The notes under the pieces were generated by a model. The model saw nothing but the letters and a program-made list of their open reading frames with translations. It did not search any database and was not told the DNA's origin. From assembly GCA_021186555.1 (NCBI GenBank), contig JAJKFL010000014.1, positions 43,360,700 to 43,424,699 on the forward strand: a DNA stretch of 64,000 nt. Direction: 5' to 3'. The translations under genes and the position numbers were made by a program. The first letter of the stretch is position 1. The number at the start of each line of letters is the position of its first letter. The DNA is from Reticulitermes speratus. Lineage: Eukaryota; Arthropoda; Insecta; Blattodea; Rhinotermitidae. Positions 1 through 8,760 of the stretch are shown here, one piece after another.

Positions 1-900
1 TACATGGCTGCTGTCTTTGTTACGTTTTCATGCCCACACTATTTTTACAATATAATAAAGTGCTTCACCCAAATTTCAGACATAATGGTAGCGCAACGAA
101 CAAGAAATAAATTCCCAAAAGTTGCATTTAAAAAAAATTCTGTCGCACAAAAACTGTGGGCGCTAAGGCAAGTCTAATAATATATTTGAATTCGGCGTGG
201 AAATATACGTTAGAAACACAAATTACTTTTACATGTGAAAAAAAAATTATGTTTACCAATTTTATCCACAATTGTAAATGATTGAAGTTTGCTCTTCTAT
301 CATTATGTATTTTCTGCATGTAGTTTAGCAAGTACTTGCCAATGGAAGCAGAAGATGGCAGCAGTGGAAGGCAGGCTTAAATCTGCAACACACTTTCCAC
401 TTTACAGAAGATAATATTCTTAATTATTAAGTGTTAATTGTTAACATTGTGACTACTTCTGTTTTCAGCAATTTTTGTTTGAAATTTCAACAGTCTTTGC
501 ATGGTCCTAGTTTTATTTGTCAGTATAATTTTCCCTTTACAACTGCTACTCTGCCGCGGGCGGTCGCCTGACTGCATTACGTTGATATGATAAACAAGCC
601 GACAGGAAGTGACGTTACAATAGACACCCTATACATAGTGCGCAACACAATCCTTCGCCTTAAGGCTTCCAAATTTCTGTCTCCAATTCGGTCACATTTT
701 ACAGTCACTGTCTGTGCTTCAGGTAACTAGTAGACGAGAAACGTGAGAATTAACGGGGTGTCGGTTGTCTCTTATTTTCCTCCCTTACCCATTCCTTCAT
801 TTTCTTTTACCCCTTTCGTACTCCCCCATTTTGTCCCTAACTCTGATCGTTCTCAGGTCAAAACATTGAATTAACTTACCCCAAAGATGGCACAATTTCG
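1..900. other. No gene recognised
   Basis: AT-rich sequence with a pyrimidine-rich stretch near 770-840. Open frames are short and show no recognisable domain. No repeat shared with the rest of the window was seen here. Confidence 0.6.
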
Positions 901-904
901 TACA

Positions 905-1065
905 TGCGGCTGCAACCTGTGTACTTTCACCGCGGAAGCCCGGGTTCGATACCGGGTCAGTCCATGTGGGCTTTGTGGTGGACAAAGTGGCACTGGGACA
1001 GGTTTTTCTCCGAGTTGTCGGTTTTCCCCTGTCAATTTCATTCCACTGGTGCTCCATTACTTGTA
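905..1065 (+). mobile_element. SINE-A fragment (tRNA-derived)
   Basis: A Pol III B-box-like GGTTCGATACC lies at 943-953. It is followed by the SINE-A body (GTGGCACTGGGACAGG and TCGGTTTTCCCCTGTCA), which recurs at 16030-16605 (minus), 23953-24235 and 28527-28810. The A-box half is degraded. The open frames here belong to the repeat. Confidence 0.75.
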
Positions 1066-1200
1066 AAACTTGGTAAAAAACTGCTCATCTTTATCTTCAG
1101 CACAGGGTTGTACAAAAAGCCTTAAGTCTGTCTATGTGTACGTCTTCCCAAGTAGGCTACACTTTGAAGCAGTTGAAGCATTTTCGCGGAACGCAGTACG

Positions 1201-2190
1201 AACATCATGCCATTAAGTATCAAGACATCATGCCGTTAAGTATCAAGACATCATGCCGTTAAGTATCAAGACATCATGCCGTTAAGTATCAAGACATCAT
1301 GCCGTTAATTATCAAGACATCATGCCGTTAATTATCAAGACACGCCGTTAAGTATCAAGACATCATGCCGTTAAGTATCAAGACATCATGCCGTTAATTA
1401 TCAAGACATCATGCCGTTAAGTATCAAGACATCATGCCGTTAAGTATCAAGACATCATGCCGTTAAGTATCAAGATATCTTGCCGTTAAGTATCAATACA
1501 TCATGCCGTTAATTATCAAGACATCATGCCGTTAAGTATCAAGACATCATGCCGTTAAGTATCAAGACATCATGCCGTTAATTATCAAGACATCATGCCG
1601 TTAAGTATCAAGACATCATGCCGTTAAGTATCAAGACATCTTGCCGTTAAGTATCAGGATATCTTGCCGTTAAGTATCAAGACATCATGCCGTTAAGTAT
1701 CAAGACATCATGCCGTTAAGTATCAAGACATCATGCCGTTAAGTATCAAGACATCATGCCGTTAAGTATCAAGACATCATGCCGTTAAGTATCAAGACAT
1801 CACGCCGTTAAGTATCAAGACATCACGCCGTTAAGTATCAAGACATCATGCCGTTAAGTATCAAGACATCATGCCGTTAAGTATCAAGACATCATGCCGT
1901 TAAGTATCAAGACATCATGCCGTTAAGTATCAAGACATCATGCCGTTAAGTATCAAGACATCATGCCGTTAAGTATCAAGACATCATGCCGTTAAGTATC
2001 AAGACATCATGCCGTTAAGTATCAAGACATCATGCCGTTAAGTATCAAGACATCATGCCGTTAAGTATCAAGACATCATGTCGTTAAGTATCAAGACATC
2101 ATGCCGTTAAGTATCAAGACATCATGCCGTTAAGTATCAAGACATCATGCCGTTAAGTATCAAGACATCATGCCGTTAAGTATCAAGACA
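1201..2190 (+). repeat. 23-bp minisatellite, about 43 copies
   Basis: The unit is GACATCATGCCGTTAAGTATCAA read cyclically, that is a CATCATGCCGTT block followed by AAGTATCAAGA. Most copies are identical; a few have AATTATC for AAGTATC or CACG for CATG, and one copy near 1340 is shortened. The left two thirds is more variable than the right third, so the right part was probably homogenised most recently. Confidence 0.97.
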
Positions 2191-2332
2191 AATCGCGCCG
2201 TCTACAGACCGCCAGTCTGTATTATCCTAATAACAAAATGCTAACCACTCCACCCTCTCCTGAGACACATTAATGCGTTCGTTAACTTGACCCACTATTT
2301 CGTAGGATCCATATTAATGTTATCTTTATTTC

Positions 2333-2619
2333 GCAGTTGGTTGAGGCACTGCGCTACAAGCCGGAAGGTCGCGGGTTCGATTCCCGATGGTGTCATTGGA
2401 ATTTTTCATTGACATAATCCTTTCGGTCGCACTATGGTCCACTCAGCCTCTAACAGAGATTAGTACCAGGAATATTTCCTGGGGGGTAAAGGCGGCCGGT
2501 GCGTAGGGCTGACAACCTTACCACCTTCATGTGCCGATTGTCTATAAATCTGGGAGCCTCTACCTCCTGGAACCCTAAGGGCCTGTCCAGGCCTGTAATG
2601 GGATTGCTTTACCTTATCT
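2333..2619 (+). mobile_element. SINE-B, nearly complete
   Basis: A tRNA-like head (CAGTTGGTTGAGGC, then B-box GGTTCGATTCC) is followed by a body running through GGGGGTAAAGGCGGCCGGTG to CCTGTAATGGGATTGC. The same sequence occurs on the minus strand at 18225-18525 and as a 3' fragment at 39874-39980. An imperfect target duplication, TTATCTTTATTTC at 2320-2332 against TTATCTTCGTTTC at 2614-2626, flanks it. Confidence 0.85.
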
Positions 2620-2636
2620 TCGTTTCAACTTTCAGC

Positions 2637-2790
2637 CTAAAATTTTGTATACTTTCTCGGCCACTCCTTGCGTGCTGCATATGCTTCCAATACAATTGTC
2701 CTTGAGTTGCTCGCTATAATAATTTTTGGTGAAGCGTAGACGCTAATTAAGGAGCTCATCGTTATATGAAACGTAGTCTCATATTGGTGA
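2637..2790 (-). pseudogene. LINE-1 reverse transcriptase tail, decayed
   Basis: The minus-strand frame reads YASPKIIIASNSR and then AYAARKEW. It aligns by eye to the better copy at 31590-31765 (YSSPNIIRVIKSR, then MRWAGHVARMG). This is the C-terminal end of a non-LTR retrotransposon polyprotein. It is short, diverged and not functional. Confidence 0.5.
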
Positions 2791-3415
2791 CCCATTTTGA
2801 AACATCCTAAGTCATCCCCCCTCAAAAAAAATCGTTTCGCGGTACCACCGCGAAAAATAGTGGAATTAATACATAACAATTTTAAAATACCACGAAACAT
2901 TTCAAATATCCCTCGAAATATTGAGGGAATTTTTGTCCGGTAATTGGCAATCCTGGAGTAATGTCCGTGCGCTATCAATTGCCTCTCTGTTGTCTGGCAT
3001 GTCAACGTTGTCATAGGCAGGTTCCCTCCATGGACGGACGGTAGGGGAACACTATCTCGTGTTGTCCTTTACAACCATGAGACGATGTCTCATTTTATGC
3101 TAACCTCATCAACTGATACAGAGACAGAGTCGACTAAACGAAACGCAAACAGACGTAATAAGCTGATCCAACAAGCACGATAAGCTTTATAGAAGCTTAT
3201 GTAAACATCTGAACAGACTTGGACATTGGCTGCCGTCTTTCGCAGCAAAAAGAGAGACAACATGGGCGAAGATATCCAGATTGCTAGTTAATTTTAGAAG
3301 TGTAATTTTCTGTGTTAATTTGTAGACATCGCAATCTGACATAGTGAAATATTACGGCATGAGGAAGTTCGATTTGCCGCCAATTTAGAGACGTTTGGTT
3401 CTCTTAACCCTTTGA
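2790..3415. other. No gene recognised; small hairpin
   Basis: Unique-looking sequence. A 9-bp perfect hairpin, TTTCGCGGT with its complement and a 3-base loop, lies at 2835-2855. Nothing else was recognised. Confidence 0.5.
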
Positions 3416-3507
3416 AGAATAAAATAAACCGTCACTATTCAAAAACACCAACTGGATGCACTTTTGTTTTAAAAAAACTGTACAGTTCTTTAAAACATTT
3501 TTATAAA

Positions 3508-3550
3508 ACCCGACATATGTTTCGGCTCTTCACTGAGCCATCCTCAGGGT
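3508..3550 (-). ncRNA. Hammerhead-ribozyme-like motif, left arm of element 1
   Basis: Read on the minus strand: core CTGAGGA (3541-3547), stem II GGCTC/GAGCC, GAAA, stem III ACATATGT, then C with cleavage expected before GGGT (3508-3511). The 5' strand of stem I has one C fewer than the copy in the right arm, so stem I is weaker. Confidence 0.7.
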
Positions 3551-3630
3551 TTTTTTTGTCATCCATTCATTGGTTCACTTTAAGTGAATGAATGGACGTT
3601 TTTAAATATATGCAGTTTTAGTGACAAAAA

Positions 3631-3674
3631 ACCCCTGAAGATGGATCAGTGAAGAGCCGAAACATGTGTCGGGT
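3631..3674 (+). ncRNA. Hammerhead-ribozyme-like motif, right arm of element 1
   Basis: Stem I ACCC (3631-3634) pairs with GGGT (3671-3674). Core CTGAAGA is at 3635-3641, GAAA at 3659-3662 and the palindromic stem III ACATGTGT ends at U3669, with C3670 at the cleavage position. Stem II GGATC/GAGCC has one mismatch. Confidence 0.72.
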
Positions 3675-3807
3675 TTTATTAAAATGTTTTAAAGAACTGT
3701 ACAGTTTTTTAAAACAAAAGTGCATCCAGTTGGTGTTTTTAAATAGTGATTGTGATAAGATACAGGGTGTTTTTAGAATAAAATAAACCATGTTATATAT
3801 ATATATA

Positions 3808-3884
3808 CAGGGTATACATAAAAGAATGGTGCGGTTTCAATAGAAATGTCTATTGAAACCGCACCATTCTTTTGTGTATACCTG
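3808..3884. mobile_element. Palindromic mariner-type MITE, copy 1 (77 bp)
   Basis: A near-perfect hairpin starts CAGGGTATACATAAAAGAAT and ends with its complement, flanked by TA on both sides. Three more copies are at 36802, 40055 and 57149. The TA flanks and CAGGG ends fit Tc1/mariner. This copy lacks one base near its right end. Confidence 0.85.
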
Positions 3885-4280
3885 TATATATACATTTATA
3901 GATTCACTTTGTATCTCGCAGAAAAATAGGGCTGCATCCCCGAAACGTTTTTATTTAAATCAGTTGACGCAGCTGATGGCCCGAGAAGACTATATTGGAT
4001 AGCAAAGTATTCAGTTTATAATTCAGCACCACGAGAGAACAGCGTTCGTTTTATTGACACAAGGTCAGAACTGTAACTCGGTTGTGACTCTGAAACGAAA
4101 TTTAGTGTATGAAGTCCTGTTGTGGGGAGTTCAGAATTTTGTGGTCACATTTAAGATGCTGAAGCCTCAATTATTAAAAAATCTAACTTAGACAGAAAAT
4201 TTCCTTATTAGCTAAGGAAATATTAGCTTCTCAAGGACTGCTCTGTTCCAAGTAGTTTTATAATTCAAAGAGCCACTTAA
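3885..4280. other. No gene recognised
   Basis: A fragment near 3930-3955 (ATCCCCGAAACGTTTTTATT) weakly recalls the GAAACG part of the ribozyme family. The end, 4205-4225, carries the TTAGCTTCTCAAGGACTG motif seen at the 3' end of LINE-1 copies. Confidence 0.4.
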
Positions 4281-4684
4281 TAATAATTCTTGGCTCAACA
4301 GCCCTGTATGGGCCTGGGCCTCCTCTTGCCTCCTCTTGTCGAGGTTACTAAGTCATGCGCATTCATGGCAGCTGGTGACCGGCCAGCTAGCCGCGCTTAG
4401 TGTTCTATCGATCCTGATGTGCACGCCAGAGCCATCTGGCAGGCAGTCAGGAGACTTGGATGAGAAATGGAGGCAATTTGGCTTACGCAACATTTTTATT
4501 CATGCCCGTAAGGTTCTTTTACATGCCGTAAATCTACGACATGGGACCGACGGCTTTACTTCCCCTCCGAAGGAAGTGGTGCTCCGGATTTTTATCATCC
4601 TTAAAAATCCATCGACCTCGGTCGGGATCGAACCCGCGAACCTTGGTTCCAGTGGCGAGCACGCTAACCACTAGTCCACCGAGG
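4281..4684 (-). mobile_element. SINE-E, full length with target duplication
   Basis: On the minus strand a tRNA-like head (GTGGACTAGTGGTTAGCGTG, then B-box GGTTCGATCCC) starts near 4684. The body ends toward 4281 in a tail related to that of SINE-D (GGGCCCA, then GGGCTGTTGAGCC). A perfect 14-bp duplication AAAGAGCCACTTAA lies at 4267-4280 and 4685-4698. The 112-codon frame over this region is part of the SINE, not a gene. Confidence 0.92.
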
Positions 4685-4914
4685 AAAGAGCCACTTAAAT
4701 TAGATTACTAATGTCTTTCCTTTAGGTGTAATTAAAGTGTTTATACAACGGGATTTGTGAAGTTTAAATTCAGTTATATTTCAATACACATATAGTGTAT
4801 GAGCTCAATCAGGACTCAAAAACAATAGACTAATATTTTAACGTTCAACATTTTACTCATATCGATGTAACATTTTATACAATCGATGTATAGTCTATGC
4901 TTTTAACACTGTGG

Positions 4915-4957
4915 CCCCCTGAGGATGGCATTCTGAATGCCGAAATACGTATAGGGG
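4915..4957 (+). ncRNA. Hammerhead-ribozyme-like motif, solo
   Basis: Stem I CCCC (4915-4918) pairs with GGGG (4954-4957). Core CTGAGGA, stem II GGCAT/ATGCC, GAAA, palindromic stem III ATACGTAT and A at the cleavage position. All expected parts are present. No second arm is visible, so this may be a single pseudo-LTR. The sequence downstream (GTGCATGAGTTGGTGTGATA) resembles the outer edge of the element at 60772-61130. Confidence 0.75.
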
Positions 4958-5290
4958 TGAAGTAATAATATTGTAAAAATTGTGCATGAGTTGGTGTGAT
5001 AAATAAATGACTTTAAATTCAATGTCTCATAATTGTCAGAATATGTCCATGTAGACAGACCGCACATGTTGCTACATAAGTGAAGTATTTCGACATTAAT
5101 ATTATCAGCGGCATTTACAAGAACTTTTTTCCGTTGTCATAAAAATATTTAAAAAAAAGAAACGCACTGCCCACTGCTTCCTTCGTCAAATGAAAATTCC
5201 TAACAGTAGTTAACAATTTTCAGTATTTTTACGACAATGACAGATGTTCTAGTAAGTGCTGCTTGTACAACCACTGTCAGGAACCTGAAT
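4958..5290. other. No gene recognised
   Basis: AT-rich sequence. The left part is probably the rest of the solo ribozyme-bearing repeat; the remainder was not recognised. Confidence 0.5.
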
Positions 5291-5293
5291 GTT

Positions 5294-5430
5294 ATTTCGA
5301 CGTCCTTTCGGTCACATTTATTCGACGCTCCTTTCGGTCACATTTCGACGTCCTTTCGGTCACATTTCGACGTCCTTTCGGTCACATTTCGACGTCCTTT
5401 CGGTCACATTTCGACGCCTTTCGTACATTT
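5294..5430 (+). repeat. 22-bp minisatellite, about 6 copies
   Basis: The unit is CGACGTCCTTTCGGTCACATTT. The first copy has an extra TTATT and GCTC variant and the last is shortened. Three overlapping open frames arise from the repeat. Confidence 0.92.
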
Positions 5431-5810
5431 CCTGCGTCAAAGAATGTTGTTATTTGAACGTAACTGGTTCATCCAGTTCTTATTTGACTGTACATTTTTT
5501 GCCGCGCCATTTAAGTGCGTCCTTGTCACTAGACACGGCGCTTCCTGACGTCTCAGATACAGGAGACTGCCTTCAGTATGGAGGGTAGCTGGGAATTTAT
5601 TGAATAAGCAGTCACTGACTGTCGAAAAGGGGTGGTCCTCCAGCTTTGGTCTGGGTGGGGCGTTGGAGGAGGAGCTAACAACTCGCCGTTAAAAATAAAC
5701 GCCTTACTGAATGAAGAAGGTACTTGGCCCCAAGGGGGAGGAGTAATAGCAGACGGAAGGAAAGTCTAATGAGGAGTTTCATTATGCGAATTGACGAGCA
5801 TATAGTAGTA
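5430..5810. other. No gene recognised
   Basis: Mixed-composition sequence with short frames only. No repeat shared with the rest of the window was seen. Confidence 0.5.
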
Positions 5811-5811
5811 A

Positions 5812-5965
5812 AGTAAAAGTAAATTTGTCCCTCTCCACGCCATTGAGGCGTGTGGGGGAGTGGAAGTATAATTCCACCTATTCTTAACCTTGGTGCCAGA
5901 TGAAGGTGAGTGGTTAATATCACGCCTCGTCCGATTTAACCCCCAAGAAGAAAACCCAATACCCT
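5812..5965 (-). mobile_element. SINE-C 3' half
   Basis: The minus-strand sequence matches the 3' half of the intact SINE-C at 36431-36712: GGGGGTTAAATCGGACGAGG, then the ATCTGGCACCAAGGTTAAGA stretch and the GTGGAATTATACTTCCAC hairpin. The tRNA head is missing. It abuts a LINE-1 remnant. Confidence 0.7.
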
Positions 5966-5984
5966 TTGAATAGGAGGGTGGATG

Positions 5985-6290
5985 TCCAAATAAAATTAGT
6001 GACATCCTTGATGATGAGATGGGGAGGATATGTGCCACTTATGCAGGACAAGTGCAGTACGGGATTTGTGAGGGCAACTCTGAAGGAAAGAGGTAACTTG
6101 CATAAACTAGATGTGAATAAGAGGATGATATTAAATGGATTAGGAAAAACGACATGGGAAGTCGTGAAATAGATTAATTTGGCTCGGAAGTGGCTGGCTG
6201 TTGTGGACACGGCCATGAACATCGGGGTTCAGTGAAATGCGGGAAATTTCTTGACTAAATAACTATTAGCTTCTCAAGAAAGACTGTGCT
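5985..6290 (+). pseudogene. LINE-1 reverse transcriptase tail
   Basis: The plus-strand frame reads VTSLMMRWGGYVPLM and then KRMILNGL. It is followed out of frame by INLARKWLAVVDTAMNI-like sequence and the 3' end TTAGCTTCTCAAG near 6268-6280. It aligns by eye to the family tail MRWAGHVARMG, then WIELAQDRDRW. Frameshifts and stops show it is dead. Confidence 0.65.
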
Positions 6291-6870
6291 GCATATATTT
6301 AGTCACTTACATTGTTGTACATGTTGATATTGCATCTAAGCTTTCGCATTCACAATGTGAGGTGCTGAATAAAACGGTTATAAAGAATAACCTGACAGTT
6401 GTGGATTAGTTCTTAACATTACAAGCACGTTTAACACGCTTAGAATCTTATTTGAGACACAACATTTGGCTGTATGGAATGTAGATAAAGATACAGAAAT
6501 TGTCTCCTTTATGATGTCCCAAAACATGGGAGGTGTCGTGGTTATTCGTTGGATGCAGGTTATTCCGTTGGATGCAGGTTTTCTATACAATAAATTTGCC
6601 ATGCTCTGTGTCCCTGAGTCAGGGACGCGACAAATTAAGAACGGTAGAACAACCTCTAAATGGAGCACTGAATATTACTTAAAAATGGAGTTAGGAGACT
6701 TTTTCTGACTTATTTTTGAGATTTTTAGACGCTATATATTGTATCGAAGTTGTAAAGAAAACTGCAATAGCAAGATTAATTCTACAAAGTCTCCAACTTC
6801 AAGCGCAGGTAACGTTAGCGAGCTCAGGCTGATGTTACGAGTCTGAAGAGTGCGCGAAATCGTCTGCGCC
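6290..6870. other. No gene recognised
   Basis: Unique-looking AT-rich sequence. A short direct repeat, TTATTCGTTGGATGCAGG then TTATTCCGTTGGATGCAGG, lies near 6541-6580. Confidence 0.5.
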
Positions 6871-6872
6871 TA

Positions 6873-7580
6873 GATCAGTGTTTTTCTGAAATCAAAGCGG
6901 TGGAGGTGCCAGTATTGGTCTGCTTACGTAGCAGCTGTAGTCATGTGACTGAGGTAGGAGGGCTGTAAGATTTGTGAGACTTGTACATGTAGATCAGTGT
7001 GTTTGTGCAGTCAGAGCGGTGGAGGTGCCAGTATTGGTCTGCTTACGTAGCAGCTGTAGTTATGTGACTGAGGTAGGAGGGCTGTAAGGTTTGTGAGACT
7101 TGTACATGTAGATCAGTGTGTTTGTGCAGTCAGAGCGGTGGAGGTGCCAGTATTGGTCTGCTTACGTAGCAGCTGTAGTGATGTGACTGAGGTAGGAGGG
7201 CTGTAAGGTTTGTGAGACTTGTACATGTAGATCAGTGTGTTTGTGCAGTCAGAGCGGTGGAAGTGTCAGTATTGGTCTGCTTACGTAGCAGCTGTAGTAT
7301 GTGACTGAGGTAGGAGGGCTGTAAGGTTTGTGAGACTTGTACATGTAGATCAGTGTGTTTGTGCAGTCAGAGCGATGGAGGTGCCAGTATTGGTCTGCTT
7401 ACGTAGCAGCTGTAGTTATGTGACTGAGGTAGGAGGGCTGTAAGGTTTGTGAGACTTGTACATGCAGATCAGTGTGTTTGTGCAGTCAGAGCGGTGGAGG
7501 TGCCAGTATTGGTCTGACTTACGTAGCAGCTGTAGTTATGTGACTGAGGTAGGAGGGCTGTAAGGTTTGTGAGACTGGCA
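6873..7580 (+). repeat. 119-bp tandem repeat, 6 copies
   Basis: GATCAGTG starts recur at 6873, 6992, 7111, 7230, 7348 and 7467, a spacing of 118-119 bp. The first copy differs most (GTTTTTCTGAAATC for GTGTTTGTGCAGTC). Each unit ends with GTAGGAGGGCTGTAAGGTTT and GTGAGACTTG. Its last third resembles the dispersed block at 26430-26525. Confidence 0.96.
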
Positions 7581-7630
7581 CTGAAGGTTGTCATGCAAAA
7601 TGACGGGGACTTTGTGGATGTAGTTCTGTT
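7565..7630 (+). repeat. Dispersed block shared with 26445-26525
   Basis: TTTGTGAGACTGGCACTGAA, then GGTTGTCATGCAAAATGACG and GGGACTTTGTGGATGTA, recurs with few changes at 26458-26517. It forms the right edge of the 119-bp array, which may have grown out of a copy of this element. Confidence 0.75.
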
Positions 7631-8195
7631 ATAACTCCACTTAGGACCAAGATTGAAATTGATATGAGAAACAAGACGCTCTGTCTGATAACAGAGCGCT
7701 CAGGAGAGTGTTATGCTTAAGAGCGAGAAAGTAACATGATGTACGAGGAAGCTGTGTAATGAGAGTCTTTGTGATAGAACTTATCGCTGTATGACGTTAC
7801 GTTGACAGAGTCAAGGATGAAGAGAGGCGTGAGGCTGTTTACTTTCGTGAGACAGAAGAGAAATGCTTTAAGAATTTTGGTGTTAAAAATTCTTAAATAA
7901 AAAGATCACTTAGGGCAACTAGGCCCAGATGGGAAGGTGGTGTTAAACGCAACTAAAATAAAAGAGGCAGGTGTGTACCACATTACTGTCGTTCAGGTCA
8001 GGGACTAATGGACACCTGTCGTGAAAACAAAAGTTATCTTCGGGTTAATGAAATACGGACAACACCTTGATTAGTTCAACACCTCTTGATAAAATATCGT
8101 TTAAGATTATTAATAGTTAGTGAAGTTGAACTTAAAATATTTTGGCTAAATGCATTAGTATTAGCCTAAATGGCACAATAAGGGCCGAAACATGT
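7630..8195. other. No gene; degenerate ribozyme-like end
   Basis: Mostly unrecognised sequence. At 8167-8195, AAATGGC, a short loop, GGGCCGAAACATGTAGC is the 3' half of a hammerhead-like motif whose CTGATGA core is lost. The same truncated form is at 21725-21755. Confidence 0.45.
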
Positions 8196-8206
8196 AGCAA
8201 AATTAT

Positions 8207-8496
8207 AGGTAAAGGTAAATTCTCCCCAGAACATACCATGAAGGCCCAGAGGAGGGAGTAGAGATATAGCTCTACTCTTTCTTTAACCTCGGCAATAGAT
8301 GAGGGTGGGTGGTAAATTCCCACGCCCCGGCCGCTTTACCCCTCGGCAAGAGACCCGGTACCCATTGTAGAGGAGGCTGGGTGGGCCCCAGGGCCGGTCT
8401 GGACGGATGCGAAAAATTTCGCCCACACTGGGATTCGATTCCCGGACCGTCCAGCCCGTAGCGAGTCGATATACCGACTGAGCTATCCCGGCCCAC
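8207..8496 (-). mobile_element. SINE-C, full length, minus strand
   Basis: The minus-strand head GGCCGGGATAGCTCAGTCGG and B-box GGAATCGAATCCC lead into the GGCCCTGGGGCCCACCC body and GTTAAAGAAAGAGTAGAGCT. Likely target duplication: AGCAAAATTAT at 8196-8206 and AGCAAAACTAT at 8497-8507, one mismatch. The two 72-74 codon frames here are SINE sequence. Confidence 0.9.
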
Positions 8497-8507
8497 AGCA
8501 AAACTAT

Positions 8508-8760
8508 TACTACCTCAATTTAAGCGTATTTTGGTGTCGTCTGTTATGTTGCAAAATTTATTAACACTACAGAATAAAATTTGATCAAGTGTATTAGCTT
8601 CTCAACAGGAGCCTGCTACATGACGTCAGAGAGCTAGCGTGTTATATTTGTTAATTCATTACAGAGCTTAAAACTGAAAGTTAAAGTCTAACTTAAAATG
8701 GTTTTACCCTTTAAAAGCCCAGTGGTGCTGCACGTACGGTCGGGATTAATGTACGTTAGG
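8508..8760. other. No gene recognised
   Basis: AT-rich. TTAGCTTCTCAACAGGA at 8590-8606 resembles the 3' terminal motif of the LINE-1 copies, so a LINE end may lie here. Confidence 0.4.

Larger units (their letters stand above)
3416..3789 (+). mobile_element. Inverted-arm hammerhead element 1 (Penelope-like)
   Basis: Two arms of about 115 bp face each other (3432-3550 and 3631-3749), each holding a hammerhead-like motif. The outer edges read AACACCAACTGGATGCAC and its complement. A 15-bp perfect direct repeat AGAATAAAATAAACC lies at 3416-3430, just outside the left arm, and at 3775-3789, about 25 bp beyond the right arm, so the element has a one-sided tail. No reverse transcriptase is encoded. 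The layout fits a non-autonomous Penelope-like element; that assignment is inference. Confidence 0.75.

Noticed and set aside
1201-2190. CRISPR-like array
   Set aside because: Units are directly adjacent with no unique spacers, there is no cas gene, and the DNA is eukaryotic. The same applies to the other arrays.
3433-3749. Rho-independent terminator or simple stem-loop
   Set aside because: Far too long, repeated as a family with flanking direct repeats and ribozyme-like content. A mobile element explains it better.
4336-4674. 112-codon frame
   Set aside because: Lies wholly inside SINE-E, which has exact target duplications.
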